64,000 bases of DNA, taken from the NCBI RefSeq assembly GCF_902506105.1, contig NZ_LR733304.1:1532125-1596124 (forward strand), given 5' to 3'. The stretch is from Aeromicrobium sp. 9AM (GTDB lineage Bacteria > Actinomycetota > Actinomycetes > Propionibacteriales > Nocardioidaceae). Below, in pieces: positions 25,346-34,679 of this stretch. Each line of letters starts with the position of its first letter. Within the stretch, counting starts at the first letter, position 1. The notes under the pieces were generated by a model that worked only from the letters and a program-made list of their open reading frames with translations, did no database searches and was not told where the DNA came from. The translations under genes were made by a program, and so were the position numbers.

Positions 25346-26467
25346 TCACGACACGTGGGAGGTCCAGGGATCGGTCACGATCGTCGAGACCTTGGCCTCG
25401 ATGCCGGGCAGTCGCTCGCCGAGAGCGGCAGCGGCGACCGGCAACCAGGTCCACTCCGCCGCCCAGTGCGGCACGTCGATGACGGCGCAGGCTCCCGGGT
25501 TCTCCAGATGCTCGCTGACCGGGTGGTGCCGCAGGTCCGACGTCACGTAGACGTCGGCGCCGCTGGCGTTCGCCCGCGCGAGCAGGAAGTCGCCAGAGCC
25601 TCCGCAGAGCGCCACGGTGCTAACGGCCCGGTCGGGGTCGCCGGCGACCCGGGTCGCGCTGTGATGTGCCGGCAGGCGGTCGGCGACCTGCGCTGCGAAC
25701 GCGGCAAGAGTCGTCTCGGCCGGCAGCGTGCCGATGCGGCCGCTGCCCCGGTCTGCAGCTTTGGCGACGGGCTCCAGCACGTCATACGCGACCTCTTCGT
25801 ACGGGTGCGCGGTCAGGAGCGCCGAGCGTACGTCCTCGCGCAGGCGGCGATCTGCCATCATCTCGATCCGCGTCTCGGGCACGCGCTCGACGGTGCCGAT
25901 CTCGCCGATCGCCGGCTGTGCCCCGGCGAGCGGACGGAACGATCCGGTGCCGGTCGACTGGAACTGGGTGGAGTCGTAGTCACCCATCGCCCCGGCGCCC
26001 GCCCCGTGCATCGCGCCGGCCACCCGGTCGGCGTCAGCCTCTGGGACGAAGACGACCCACGTGTCGGTCGGGTCGGCGGGATCGGCCTCCAGCGGGCGTA
26101 CGTCGGTGAGCCCGAGCGCCAGCGCCATCGATTCGGACACCCCGAGCGGTGGGCTGTCGGCATTCGTGTGGCAGGTGTGCAGGGCGATGCCGTTGCTGAT
26201 AAGCGTGTGGATGACGCGCCCCTTGGGCGAGGTCGCGGCAACGCTGGTCACGCCCTTGAGCCACAACGGGTGGTGGGTGACCACCAGATCGGCGCCCCAC
26301 GCGACCGCCTCGTCGACGACGGCCTGGACCGGGTCGACCGCGAACAGCACCTTGGTGACCGGAGCATCCGGCTCACCGGCGACGGTGCCGACCGCGTCCC
26401 AGCTGTCGGCCCAGCGCGGGTCGTAGAGGCCGTCAAGGACGCCGACGACGTCGCGCAGTGTGGGCAT
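25346..26467 (-). CDS. Nif3-like dinuclear metal centre protein (DUF34)
   Basis: A 373-residue protein matching the NIF3/YbgI family: VVTHHPLWLKG with the metal-binding histidines, LHTCHTNAD, and the C-terminal ALCGGSGDFL and VIDVPHWAAEW. The insertion of about 100 residues in the middle (PII-like domain, near residues 130-240) is the long actinobacterial form. The biochemical role is unresolved; GTP cyclohydrolase-like activity and metal homeostasis have been suggested for relatives. It is the first gene of the conserved run with the zinc-ribbon and RNase H genes. Confidence 0.88.
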   Translation of the reverse strand: MPTLRDVVGVLDGLYDPRWADSWDAVGTVAGEPDAPVTKVLFAVDPVQAVVDEAVAWGADLVVTHHPLWLKGVTSVAATSPKGRVIHTLISNGIALHTCHTNADSPPLGVSESMALALGLTDVRPLEADPADPTDTWVVFVPEADADRVAGAMHGAGAGAMGDYDSTQFQSTGTGSFRPLAGAQPAIGEIGTVERVPETRIEMMADRRLREDVRSALLTAHPYEEVAYDVLEPVAKAADRGSGRIGTLPAETTLAAFAAQVADRLPAHHSATRVAGDPDRAVSTVALCGGSGDFLLARANASGADVYVTSDLRHHPVSEHLENPGACAVIDVPHWAAEWTWLPVAAAALGERLPGIEAKVSTIVTDPWTSHVS

Positions 26468-26488
26468 GACGGCACTCTAGCGAGCACA

Positions 26489-26534
26489 GGACGTCATCCC
26501 GGGCAAGCCCTGGTGGCTGCCCGGGATGACGTCC
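26489..26534 (-). terminator. Strong hairpin terminator after the phosphoesterase gene
   Basis: GGACGTCATCCCGGGCA (26489-26505) and TGCCCGGGATGACGTCC (26518-26534) form a perfect 17-bp stem with a 12-base loop, beginning 7 bp after the phosphoesterase stop. It insulates the phosphoesterase from the Nif3-like gene downstream on the same strand. Confidence 0.8.
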
Positions 26535-26541
26535 CCGAGAG

Positions 26542-28197
26542 TCAGCCCGCCTTGACCTTGACGTGGTGCTTGGCCTTGACCGAACCGTCAGACCGCAGCA
26601 GCACGGTGTGCTGCTGGGGGTGCCGGAAGTCGAACATCGAGGTGAAGTTGTTGGCGCGGGCGTCGAACGAGTGATCGCCGATCGCCTTGACTCCCCAGTT
26701 CTGCTCGATGAACTTCAGCACCGACGGCTGCTCGAGCTGCTTGTGCGAGACCGCGTTGCGCTTCGCATAAGGCGAGATCACGAGGAACGGCAGCCGCTGG
26801 CTCGGTCCGCAGCGGTCCGCGTAGCCGCCGGCCGGCGCGCCCGCCGGCTTGGCCGCAGCGGTGGTGCACACCGACTGGTCCGTCGCGGGGTCCGCCGATC
26901 CGTTGAGGATCTTCGGCGCGACGTGGTCGTACCAGCCGTCCGAGTCGTCGTACGTCACGACGATCGCCGTGCTCGACCAGGACTTCGACGACTCGATCGC
27001 GTTGATCTCGCGCGTCAGGAACTTCTGCTCGTCGAGCGGGCTCGAGTAGGACGCGTGTCCGTCGTGGGCCTCGGGCGCCTTGACGAACGAGACCGCAGGC
27101 AGCGTGTTGGCCTTGACGGCCTTCTCGAAGTAGCTGAGGTCGTAGTTGTGGTTGGCCCGGCCGTTGTGACCGACCTCGGCCAGCGACTTCGGCGCGAGGT
27201 GGTGCGGGTTGGACGTCGACTTGTAGTACTCGAACGGCGAGTGGTGCGGCGAGTAGTCGCGCACGTTCTGCCCGATCGTGTTGGTCGTGGTCGACTCGCA
27301 CTTCGCGTAGTCACCCTTGACGCCGTCCCAGGCGGTCGATGGCGTGAAGCCGCCCTGGAACCAGCCCCACGAGATGTTCTTCTCGTTGAGTCGGTCCCCC
27401 ACGTTCTTGCCCGACATCCCGACGACGGCCGAGGTCGACGTGTGGTCGTTGTTCGAGCAGTCGTCGTACGCCGGGTCGGGGTCGGCGATGACCGTGCCGA
27501 CACCGCTGGCGTTGGCGCCGGCGACCGCCGTCGAGCCGGTCAGCGGTGCACCGGTCTTGGGGTCGTACGCCGTGCCGCCGTGCGTCTGCCCGGAGATCAG
27601 GTTGAGCGCGCCGGGAGTCGACGGGCCGAACGTGGAGTCCCACATGTTGTCGCTCATGGCGTAGTTCTGTGCGTAGTTCCACAGGCCGGTGACGGTGTTG
27701 CCGTCGAAGTAGTCCATCGCCAGGCCGGGGCTGCCGTAGAGACCCGTGCAGGTGTCGACGCTGGTCGACTCCACGAACTTGTCCATCGCGCCGCCGTTCA
27801 CGGCCTTCTGCTCCGGCGTGTAGTTGTGGTTCTGGCTGCACGTCGCGTTCTGCGCATGGGTCAGGCGGGTCGGCGCGTACGCGTTGGGGTTGTTGGTGAG
27901 CGCGCCGGAGGTCACGAGGTTCTTGACCTTCGGCGTGTGGCTGGCGGCGTGGAACGTCGTGCCGTCGGTGTTCGCGGCCTTGGGGTAGGTGCCGAAGTAG
28001 TGGTCGTACGAGACGTTCTCGTCGAACAGGACCACCAGGTGCTTGATGGGGGTCCTCGTGCGGGCAGCGCGCCCGCTCTGGTGTGCCGCGCGCGGATGGG
28101 CGCTTGCAGCAGACAGCTGCATGCCGCCGGCCACGAGACCGGCTGCGGCCATGAGTGCCATCGCACCCTGGCGCAGACGCTTGGTCCTTGTCACCAT
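26542..28197 (-). CDS. Secreted phosphoesterase, phospholipase C/acid phosphatase family
   Basis: A 551-residue protein of the PF04185-type phosphoesterase superfamily: HLVVLFDENVSYDHYFGTYP near the N-terminus carries the metal and nucleophile site, followed by NMWDSTFGPSTPGALNLISG and VVTYDDSDGWYDHVAP. The first about 33 residues form a Sec signal peptide (RLRQGAMALMAAAGLVAG, cut near ASAHP). It is exported and likely releases phosphate from extracellular esters or phospholipids. It is last in the co-directional group with efeO-efeB, with 54 bp separating it from efeB. Confidence 0.88.
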   Translation of the reverse strand: MVTRTKRLRQGAMALMAAAGLVAGGMQLSAASAHPRAAHQSGRAARTRTPIKHLVVLFDENVSYDHYFGTYPKAANTDGTTFHAASHTPKVKNLVTSGALTNNPNAYAPTRLTHAQNATCSQNHNYTPEQKAVNGGAMDKFVESTSVDTCTGLYGSPGLAMDYFDGNTVTGLWNYAQNYAMSDNMWDSTFGPSTPGALNLISGQTHGGTAYDPKTGAPLTGSTAVAGANASGVGTVIADPDPAYDDCSNNDHTSTSAVVGMSGKNVGDRLNEKNISWGWFQGGFTPSTAWDGVKGDYAKCESTTTNTIGQNVRDYSPHHSPFEYYKSTSNPHHLAPKSLAEVGHNGRANHNYDLSYFEKAVKANTLPAVSFVKAPEAHDGHASYSSPLDEQKFLTREINAIESSKSWSSTAIVVTYDDSDGWYDHVAPKILNGSADPATDQSVCTTAAAKPAGAPAGGYADRCGPSQRLPFLVISPYAKRNAVSHKQLEQPSVLKFIEQNWGVKAIGDHSFDARANNFTSMFDFRHPQQHTVLLRSDGSVKAKHHVKVKAG

Positions 28198-28251
28198 GTT
28201 TCGTTCCTCATCTTCTCGGGGGTGGGTGTTGCCGGTGACTGGACCGACGGC

Positions 28252-29487
28252 TCAGGTGAGCAGGCGTCGGCCCAGCCAGTCCTGGTGATCTCGTACGCCC
28301 GGGAGGGCGAAGAAGTAGCCACCCCCGACCGGTGAGACGTAGTCGACGAGTGGCTCGTCGGCGAGACGCTTCTGGATCGCCACGAACTGGCGCTCCAGGT
28401 CGGCGTTGAAGCACGTGAAGATCAGGCCCATGTCGAGGTTGCCGTTGGCGTCCGTGCCGGCGTCGTAGTTGTAGCCGCGACGCAGGATCTGTTGCTTCTT
28501 GGCGTGGGCCGTGCGTGGGTTGGCCAGCCGGATGTGGGCATCCATCTGGATCACCTCGCCGGACGGATCGGCCGCGTAGTCCGGCACGTCCTTCTCCTTG
28601 GACCCGGTCAGCGGCGCGCCGCTGTCGCGTCGGCGGCCGAAGATGTTCTCCTGCTCACGGATCGAGATGCGGTCCCAGAACTCGACCAGCATCCGGATCT
28701 GGCGCACCACGTGATAGCTGCCGCCGTCGACCCACGCGGGTTCGTCGGCGCCCGATCGCGTCCACACGAGCTCGTCCATGAGCGACGTGTCGCCGGTCGA
28801 CGGGTTGGCTGTGCCGTCGCGGAAACCCATCAGGTTGCGCGAGGATCCGGCGGGACGCGGCGGCGAGTGGAAGCCGTCGCGGCGCCAGCGCACCTGCATC
28901 GCACCACGCGTCGCGCGGGTGATCTCGCGGAGAGCGTGCAGCGTCGTGTCCTGGTGGTGACCGCAGATCTGCAGCAGCAGGTCGCCGTCGCACATCGCGC
29001 GGTCGAGGTTGTCGTTGGGGAAGTCCTCCATGCGACGGAGCCGGGCGGGCTTGCTGGCGGCCAGCCCGAAGCGGTCGTCGAACAGCGACGCACCGACGGA
29101 CGCGGTGATCGTCAGCCCGTCGGACGGGACCACCGGTCCGAGCACACCGGAGTCTGCCGGTGGCGCGCCGAGGCCGGCGTCCGGCGGCGTCCCACCGGTC
29201 GTCAACGCCCGGGCGGTCGAGGTGATCTCGCGGAACAGTCCGGCAAGCTCCTTCTTCGAGCCGGCCGTGACGTCCAGCGCGACGTAGACCGCCTGGGCCT
29301 GTGACGGGGTGAGGATGCCTTGCTGATGCGCACCCTCGAAGGCGTACGCCTGCGACGGTGCCGCGTCGGTCGCACTCGCGGGCCGAGGCAGGAGCGTCGA
29401 CCCGGCGGCGACGGCGACCGCACCGGCCGCTGCGCCGCCCAACAGGTTTCGACGGCTCAGGCCTGGTGCTGTCGGTTCGCGCCTCAT
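28252..29487 (-). CDS. efeB: Dyp-type heme peroxidase EfeB, Tat-exported
   Basis: A 411-residue protein with a Tat signal at residues 1-39 (SRRNLLGGAAAGAVAVAAG). The Dyp-peroxidase motif GFRDGTANP carries the distal aspartate, and the C-terminal barrel has the conserved RRGYNYD and GLIFTCFNADLERQF. EfeB is the periplasmic or extracellular heme partner of the EfeUOB iron-uptake system. The ATG overlaps the stop of efeO (ATGA), so the two are translationally coupled. No efeU permease gene is present here. Confidence 0.93.
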   Translation of the reverse strand: MRREPTAPGLSRRNLLGGAAAGAVAVAAGSTLLPRPASATDAAPSQAYAFEGAHQQGILTPSQAQAVYVALDVTAGSKKELAGLFREITSTARALTTGGTPPDAGLGAPPADSGVLGPVVPSDGLTITASVGASLFDDRFGLAASKPARLRRMEDFPNDNLDRAMCDGDLLLQICGHHQDTTLHALREITRATRGAMQVRWRRDGFHSPPRPAGSSRNLMGFRDGTANPSTGDTSLMDELVWTRSGADEPAWVDGGSYHVVRQIRMLVEFWDRISIREQENIFGRRRDSGAPLTGSKEKDVPDYAADPSGEVIQMDAHIRLANPRTAHAKKQQILRRGYNYDAGTDANGNLDMGLIFTCFNADLERQFVAIQKRLADEPLVDYVSPVGGGYFFALPGVRDHQDWLGRRLLT

Positions 29488-30665
29488 GCGGTCCTCCTCG
29501 GGTCGCAGATCGCCGCGACGGGTGCGAGCAGCTCGAGCGTCGCATCGACGTGGGCGTTGATGTCCGCACGCTGTGAGCGGGTCAGGGATCCGAGCGGCGT
29601 CCACGTGCCGTCCGGGTGGCGATACGTACGGACGAGGCGCTGGGACGCATCGATGGCCCGCTCGGTCGCCGCCAGGTCGGGGTAGCGCGACGTGAGGATC
29701 GGACGCAGCGGAGCGAGTGCCTCGCGCGTACCGGTGAGGTTCGCATCGACAGTGGCCAGCGCTGAGTGACTTCCTGCGTCGGTGCGCCCGGTGAGCTCGA
29801 ACTGCAGCGCGTTCTCGAGGATCTCGTGCGCCCGCAGGCCGATGTCGACCGGATCGACCCGGCCGTGCACGAAGGCCGCACGGAGGTTCGACACCGCGCT
29901 CACCAGCTTGGTGGCGTGCGGTGCGATGTCGCTCGCCGGAGCGCCGTCGTAGAGCAGCGCCTCGATGCGATGGAACCCTTCGAGGTGGCGGTCCTGCGCC
30001 GCGGACGCGCCCGGCGCCGGCAGTCCGTTGATCGCGGTGTCGAGGTCGCCGAACGCCCCATAGGCCGCCCCGAGCGTCTCGTACGTGCGGTGGGCCGTGA
30101 GCCACTCACTCCGCGCGCGGCCGAGATCACCGGCAGCGACGTCGGACTGGAGCGTCTTGACCTGCGCCTGGAGCACCGGCAGGCGACCCTGGACCCAGGC
30201 CTGATAGCTCTTCAGTGCCGGCAACAGATCGTTGCGGGTCACCGGCTTCAGGCCACGCGAGGCTCCAGCCACCGCTTCGGTGCCCGTGATCGTGACCTTG
30301 GGGCCGAGGGCCGGCTCGCCGTCGGCGGGCAGGCACACGAATCGATAGGTGCCGTTGCCCAGAATCACGGTCGCCGACTGACGGGCCGCTGCTCCGAGGC
30401 TCTCGACGTCGAGGTAGATGACACCGGTCGCCGCGTTCTCGAGGTGGACCTCTTCGCCGGCGACGGTTGTGTTGTGCAGCTCGAACGTCTGCCGGCCGCC
30501 CTTGGCGGTGGTCCAGCCGTGCCCGCAGTCATCGACACCGGCCGAGACACGTATGACCGACGATGCCTTCGGCTTCGTCCCGTCGGCTCCGCCACAGGCG
30601 GTCAACCCGAGCAATGCCGCGATCACCGCCGCGAGCAACCCACTGCGAGAGTCGATCGACCCCAT
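29484..30665 (-). CDS. efeO: Iron-uptake lipoprotein EfeO, cupredoxin plus imelysin domains
   Basis: A 393-residue lipoprotein with lipobox LTAC (Cys24), an N-terminal cupredoxin-like domain (about 35-130) and a C-terminal imelysin/peptidase M75 domain with the HRIE metal motif (GFHRIEALLY). EfeO binds ferrous or ferric iron outside the membrane and hands it to the permease. The ATG at 30665 starts right before the signal peptide; the frame is open further but shows no signal. It is coupled to efeB by a 4-base overlap. The ferric permease EfeU, usually the first gene, is absent from the locus. Confidence 0.92.
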   Translation of the reverse strand: MGSIDSRSGLLAAVIAALLGLTACGGADGTKPKASSVIRVSAGVDDCGHGWTTAKGGRQTFELHNTTVAGEEVHLENAATGVIYLDVESLGAAARQSATVILGNGTYRFVCLPADGEPALGPKVTITGTEAVAGASRGLKPVTRNDLLPALKSYQAWVQGRLPVLQAQVKTLQSDVAAGDLGRARSEWLTAHRTYETLGAAYGAFGDLDTAINGLPAPGASAAQDRHLEGFHRIEALLYDGAPASDIAPHATKLVSAVSNLRAAFVHGRVDPVDIGLRAHEILENALQFELTGRTDAGSHSALATVDANLTGTREALAPLRPILTSRYPDLAATERAIDASQRLVRTYRHPDGTWTPLGSLTRSQRADINAHVDATLELLAPVAAICDPRRTA

Positions 30666-30808
30666 CCTGATTCGTCCTGTCCGAGAGCTCCTGGCCTGGT
30701 TGCCAAGAGAAGGTTGCAGGACGAAACCAGGGGATCCAAGCCAGATCAGGCCTTCTCGCCGACCCTTCGGCAAGCGTTCACCCGGTGGTCATCTCGAGCA
30801 CCGACAGT

Positions 30809-32920
30809 TCAGGCAACGACCGCCAGAGCCAGCGGCAGGACCGACCCGGCACCGTGGCGGCGAAGCTCGCGCGCGGCGACCGTGATGGACCAACGACTGT
30901 CGACGCGATCGTCGACCAGCAGGACAGGCTGGCCGCCCAGGGCCTGCAGACCGGCCGCGAGCTCGGCGCCCACCCCGAACGTGCCCCACACGTCCGCGAG
31001 CCGGTAGGCGCTGTTGCCGCCCGGGCCGCCGCGGGAGCCCTCCCCCACGAGATCGAGTCCACCGAGGTCTTCGAGCCGGCCGATGCGAGCGATCCCTCGC
31101 GCCAACGAGTCGACGAGCTGTGGGTGGGAACGCGAGGGCATGCTGACCACCGCCGCGGGTCGCTGAGCCCAGCCCCAGTCCTTGAGCACGCGGACGCAGG
31201 CGCCCAGCAGCTCGTCGGTGACCGGCGCGTCGTCGACGCCGGGCGAGAACAGCTCACGCAGCACGCCGCCCCAGCCGAGGTCGGTCAGTCGCGCAACGGC
31301 GCGGCCCGGCTCGTAGCGTTCGTCCTCGGCGATCTTGCCCTTGGCCTCCACGCCGAGGCGCGTGGCGCCGGTCGGCCACTGGGCGCGCGGCTCGATCTCG
31401 ACGCCGACCTTGTCGAGCGTGCTCGACGCGACCTCGGCGGCGTCGGCGGCGACGTCGACGGGAAACCACGGCTCAGCGCAGTTGTCACACCGCCCGCACG
31501 GCGCCGCTGTCGGGTCGTCGAGGTCACGCTGCAGGATCTCCATGCGGCACGTGGACGCCTGCTCGTAGTCGATCATCGACTTCTGCTCCGCGGCTCGCGC
31601 CTCGGCGATGCGTTCGTAGCGCTCGCGGTCGTACGTCCACGGCTGCCCGGTCGCGACCCACCCGCCCTGGACCCGGCGGACGGCACCGTCGACGTCCAGC
31701 ACCTTGAGCAGCAGCTCGAGCGGCGTACGCCTGATGTTGACGAGGGCTTCGAGCGCCGGCGTCGACAGTGGCTTGTCGCTGAGCTCGCCGATCACGGCTG
31801 CCGCCCGCTCCTCACTGGGCATCGACGAGGTCGCGAAGTAGTGCCAGATCTCGGCGTCCTCACGTCCGGGGAGCAGGAGCACGTCGGCGTTGTCGGTGGC
31901 GCGTCCCGCGCGGCCGACCTGCTGGTAGTAGGCGACCGGGGACGACGGCGCCCCCAGGTGGATGACGAAGCCGAGGTCGGGCTTGTCGAAACCCATGCCC
32001 AGCGCACTGGTCGCGACCAGGGCCTTGAGCGCGTTGTCCTTGAGCTGTCGCTCGAGCTCCTCGCGCTGCTCCGGGTCGGTGCGGCCGGTGTAGGCCCGCA
32101 CGGCGTGCCCACCCTCGCGCAGCAGCCGGGCGGTGTCCTCGGCAGCTGACACCGTCAGCGTGTAGATGATGCCGCTGCCCGGCAGCTCGGCGAGATGGCT
32201 CAGCAACCAGCCCAGACGGTCGCGTGAGCCGGTCAGCTCGAGCACGCCGAGCCGCAACGACGTACGGGCCAGTGATCCGCGGATCGTGGTCACCTGGTCG
32301 ACCGAGCCGAGCTGCTCGGCCACGTCAGTCACCACGCGGGCGTTGGCGGTGGCCGTCGTCGCGAGGACCGGGAGGTCGCCGGGCAGCCGGCCGATCAGCT
32401 CGGCGAGCCGGCGGTAGTCGGGACGGAAGTCGTGACCCCAGTCGGAGATGCAATGCGCCTCGTCGACCACGAGCATGCCCATGCGGTCGATCAGGGCAGG
32501 CAGCTGCTCGTCGCGGAACCGCGGGTTGTTGAGCCGCTCGGGCGACACGAGGAGCACGTCGACCTCGTCGGCGGCGAGCTTGGCACGGGTCTCGTCCCAC
32601 TCGTGCGGGTTGGCCGAGTTGATCGCCACCGCTCGTACGCCGGCGCGGGCCGCCGCGGCCACCTGGTCGCGCATCAGGGCCAGCAGCGGCGACACCAGGA
32701 GCGTCGGACCGGCACCGCGCTGACGCAGGAGCAGCGTCGCGATGAAGTAGACCGCCGACTTGCCCCAACCCGTGCGCTGCACGACGAGCGCCCGGCGCCG
32801 GTCGTCGACGAGCGCCTGGATGGCCTCGAGCTGCCCGTCGTGGAAGACCGCGTCGTCGCGCCCGGTCAGCTTGCGCAGGGCAGCGGTGGCGTCCAGCTCG
32901 GTGCTCGTCGTCGAAGGCAT
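30809..32920 (-). CDS. recQ: RecQ-family DNA helicase with C-terminal phosphoribosyltransferase-like tail
   Basis: A 703-residue superfamily 2 helicase: Walker A variant RTGWGKSA (near residue 49), DEAH box VVDEAHCISDWGHDFRP, motif III TTATAN, and VGRAGRATDNAD (motif VI). The zinc site is C...CGRCDNC, near residues 480-500. Instead of an HRDC domain the C-terminus ends with a sequence like phosphoribosyltransferases (VLLVDDRVDSRWSITVAARELRRHGA). This fused form occurs in actinobacterial RecQ proteins, but the role of the tail is unknown. It probably works in recombination and repair. Confidence 0.9.
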   Translation of the reverse strand: MPSTTSTELDATAALRKLTGRDDAVFHDGQLEAIQALVDDRRRALVVQRTGWGKSAVYFIATLLLRQRGAGPTLLVSPLLALMRDQVAAAARAGVRAVAINSANPHEWDETRAKLAADEVDVLLVSPERLNNPRFRDEQLPALIDRMGMLVVDEAHCISDWGHDFRPDYRRLAELIGRLPGDLPVLATTATANARVVTDVAEQLGSVDQVTTIRGSLARTSLRLGVLELTGSRDRLGWLLSHLAELPGSGIIYTLTVSAAEDTARLLREGGHAVRAYTGRTDPEQREELERQLKDNALKALVATSALGMGFDKPDLGFVIHLGAPSSPVAYYQQVGRAGRATDNADVLLLPGREDAEIWHYFATSSMPSEERAAAVIGELSDKPLSTPALEALVNIRRTPLELLLKVLDVDGAVRRVQGGWVATGQPWTYDRERYERIAEARAAEQKSMIDYEQASTCRMEILQRDLDDPTAAPCGRCDNCAEPWFPVDVAADAAEVASSTLDKVGVEIEPRAQWPTGATRLGVEAKGKIAEDERYEPGRAVARLTDLGWGGVLRELFSPGVDDAPVTDELLGACVRVLKDWGWAQRPAAVVSMPSRSHPQLVDSLARGIARIGRLEDLGGLDLVGEGSRGGPGGNSAYRLADVWGTFGVGAELAAGLQALGGQPVLLVDDRVDSRWSITVAARELRRHGAGSVLPLALAVVA

Positions 32921-32981
32921 GACCCCACTGTGTCAGCCGACGCCGACAGCCGCGCTCCACCGCCACCAGTCCTGTGGACAG

Positions 32982-33764
32982 TCAGGCGGCAGTGCCAATC
33001 ACGACAGTTCCGTCGACGTCCTCGGCCCGCCGCACCTCTGCCGTCAGTCCGCCATCCCTGAATGCCTGCGCCGTACGTGATGCCTGCTCACGGCTCGTCT
33101 CGATCAGCAGGTGCCCTCCTTGGGCCAGCCACTCGGCTGCGCCGGCCGCGACCCGGCGTTGGACGTCGACGCCGTCGGCTCCCCCGTCCAACGTGACGTG
33201 TGGTTCATGCTCACGCGCCTCGGGCGGCATCAGCGCGATGGCATCGGTCGGTACGTACGGAGCGTTGACGACCAGCAGGTCGACGCGTCCTCGCAACGAG
33301 GCCGGCAGGGGCTCGAACAGGTCCCCCTCGAACACCTGACCGCCGAGCGGTTCGATGTTGCGACGCGCACAACGTACGGCGGCCGGCTCGATGTCCGACG
33401 CATACAGCTCGACACCTCCGACGGCGGCATGGATCGCCGCGCCTACAGCGCCGGTCCCGCAGCACAGGTCGAGGACGACGGACCCGGGCTCGGCGAGGGC
33501 GACCGCCTCACGGACCACCACCTCCGTACGCCTGCGTGGCACGAACACGCCGGACTCGACGACGATGCGCAGCCCGGCGAACTCGGCCCATCCGACGATG
33601 ACCTCCAGAGGCAGACCTGAGACCCGTCGCTCGACCATGGCCTCGAGCTCCTCGGGCGTACGCGCTTCGGTGATGAGCAGCTCGGCCTCGTCCTCCGCGA
33701 AGACGCTGCCGGAGGCGCGCAGTCGCGCGACGATCCGAGCGTGGTCGTCTGGGCGTACGGACAT
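32982..33764 (-). CDS. HemK/PrmC-like SAM methyltransferase
   Basis: A 260-residue protein with motif I VLDLCCGTGAVGAAI (about 95-109) and a HemK-like N-terminal helical domain. The substrate-side motif reads NAPY (VVNAPYVPTDA) where protein-glutamine and nucleic-acid amino methyltransferases usually have NPPY. It belongs to the actinobacterial putative N5-glutamine methyltransferase group distinct from canonical PrmC. It starts directly after the stop of the membrane protein upstream (TGA then ATG). Confidence 0.8.
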   Translation of the reverse strand: MSVRPDDHARIVARLRASGSVFAEDEAELLITEARTPEELEAMVERRVSGLPLEVIVGWAEFAGLRIVVESGVFVPRRRTEVVVREAVALAEPGSVVLDLCCGTGAVGAAIHAAVGGVELYASDIEPAAVRCARRNIEPLGGQVFEGDLFEPLPASLRGRVDLLVVNAPYVPTDAIALMPPEAREHEPHVTLDGGADGVDVQRRVAAGAAEWLAQGGHLLIETSREQASRTAQAFRDGGLTAEVRRAEDVDGTVVIGTAA

Positions 33765-34139
33765 TCAGCCGGTGAACGGTTCTTGGCGGTAGAACCTGCG
33801 ACGGCCGAGGACGACCGGCTCCCACAACGTCAGGGACGTGCCGCGGATGGCCAGCGCGAGGAGCAGCAGGTCGGCGAGGGTGAAGAACACGAGCACGCCA
33901 CCCACGACCACGATCACGACGGACTCACCGAGGAACAGGGTGCCGACGGCGAGCACGAAACAGCTGACAACCGCCGCGAGGTGCAGGTCGAACGCCCGCA
34001 TGACATGGGGTCGCGCGGTCGAGTCCGCAGGAATCACGGCTGCCAGCAACCATGGCCCGAGCAGCGGCAGTCCGTACAGAGGCGAGAGGTAGGCCGCGAT
34101 CACGGCGAGCCGATCCTTGGGGTGGACTGCGCTGGTCAT
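33765..34139 (-). CDS. DUF4870-like membrane protein
   Basis: A 124-residue protein with about three membrane segments (residues 10-34, 50-70, 72-95) and a short basic tail. The order and the opening DRLAVIAAYLSPLYGLPLLGP resemble the DUF4870/Tic20-like family. Function unknown. It is immediately followed by, and likely coupled to, the HemK-like gene. Confidence 0.6.
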   Translation of the reverse strand: MTSAVHPKDRLAVIAAYLSPLYGLPLLGPWLLAAVIPADSTARPHVMRAFDLHLAAVVSCFVLAVGTLFLGESVVIVVVGGVLVFFTLADLLLLALAIRGTSLTLWEPVVLGRRRFYRQEPFTG

Positions 34140-34184
34140 GCGGTCACCCTAGGGCCAGCCGCGGCACCGCGACCCCAAGACAGA

Positions 34185-34679
34185 TCAAGATGTCGCGTCG
34201 ATCCACACGCTGGCGTGGCTCGAGTCCCTCGAGAATCGCAGCTCCCAGCATCCGGGCTTGGCGAGCGTGAATCCCGTGCCCCACTCGTCGCCGGGACGGT
34301 GATAGTTGCTGCCGCCGTGCGCCTCCGGCCCCCAGTCGAGCTTCTTGCGTCGGCCGTCCGGATCGATCAGGCGCACCGTGAGATCACCCTTGCCGGTCAT
34401 CCGCCAGGCGACCTTGATGGACTCGCCGACCGGCAAGGGCCCGTCGGAGCGCACGAACACCATGCCGTACAGGCTGGTGCCGGCCTCTTCGGGCGTGCCC
34501 TGGAGCTCCGCCGAGATGAACGGCGATGCCGGCTTGCACCCAGCCTGACCGAGCGGCCCGAGGCTCGGCGCCGGTGTGGGCGTCGTGGTCGCCGAAGGTC
34601 GTGGCGCCGGCTCGGAGCCCGTGCAACCGGCGAGCGCAGCGGATGCGCACAAGACAGCGAAAGCCGCGCCGAGCCTCAT
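34185..34679 (-). CDS. Lipoprotein, uncharacterised
   Basis: A 164-residue protein with a lipoprotein signal peptide ending LAGC (Cys19), a Pro/Thr-rich spacer (about 25-40) and a beta-rich exposed domain ending CWELRFSRDSSHASVWIDA. The domain, with its GRRKKLDWGPEAHGG loop and two cysteines, looks like an immunoglobulin-like fold. The ATG overlaps the stop of the upstream gene by four bases. Confidence 0.65.
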   Translation of the reverse strand: MRLGAAFAVLCASAALAGCTGSEPAPRPSATTTPTPAPSLGPLGQAGCKPASPFISAELQGTPEEAGTSLYGMVFVRSDGPLPVGESIKVAWRMTGKGDLTVRLIDPDGRRKKLDWGPEAHGGSNYHRPGDEWGTGFTLAKPGCWELRFSRDSSHASVWIDATS

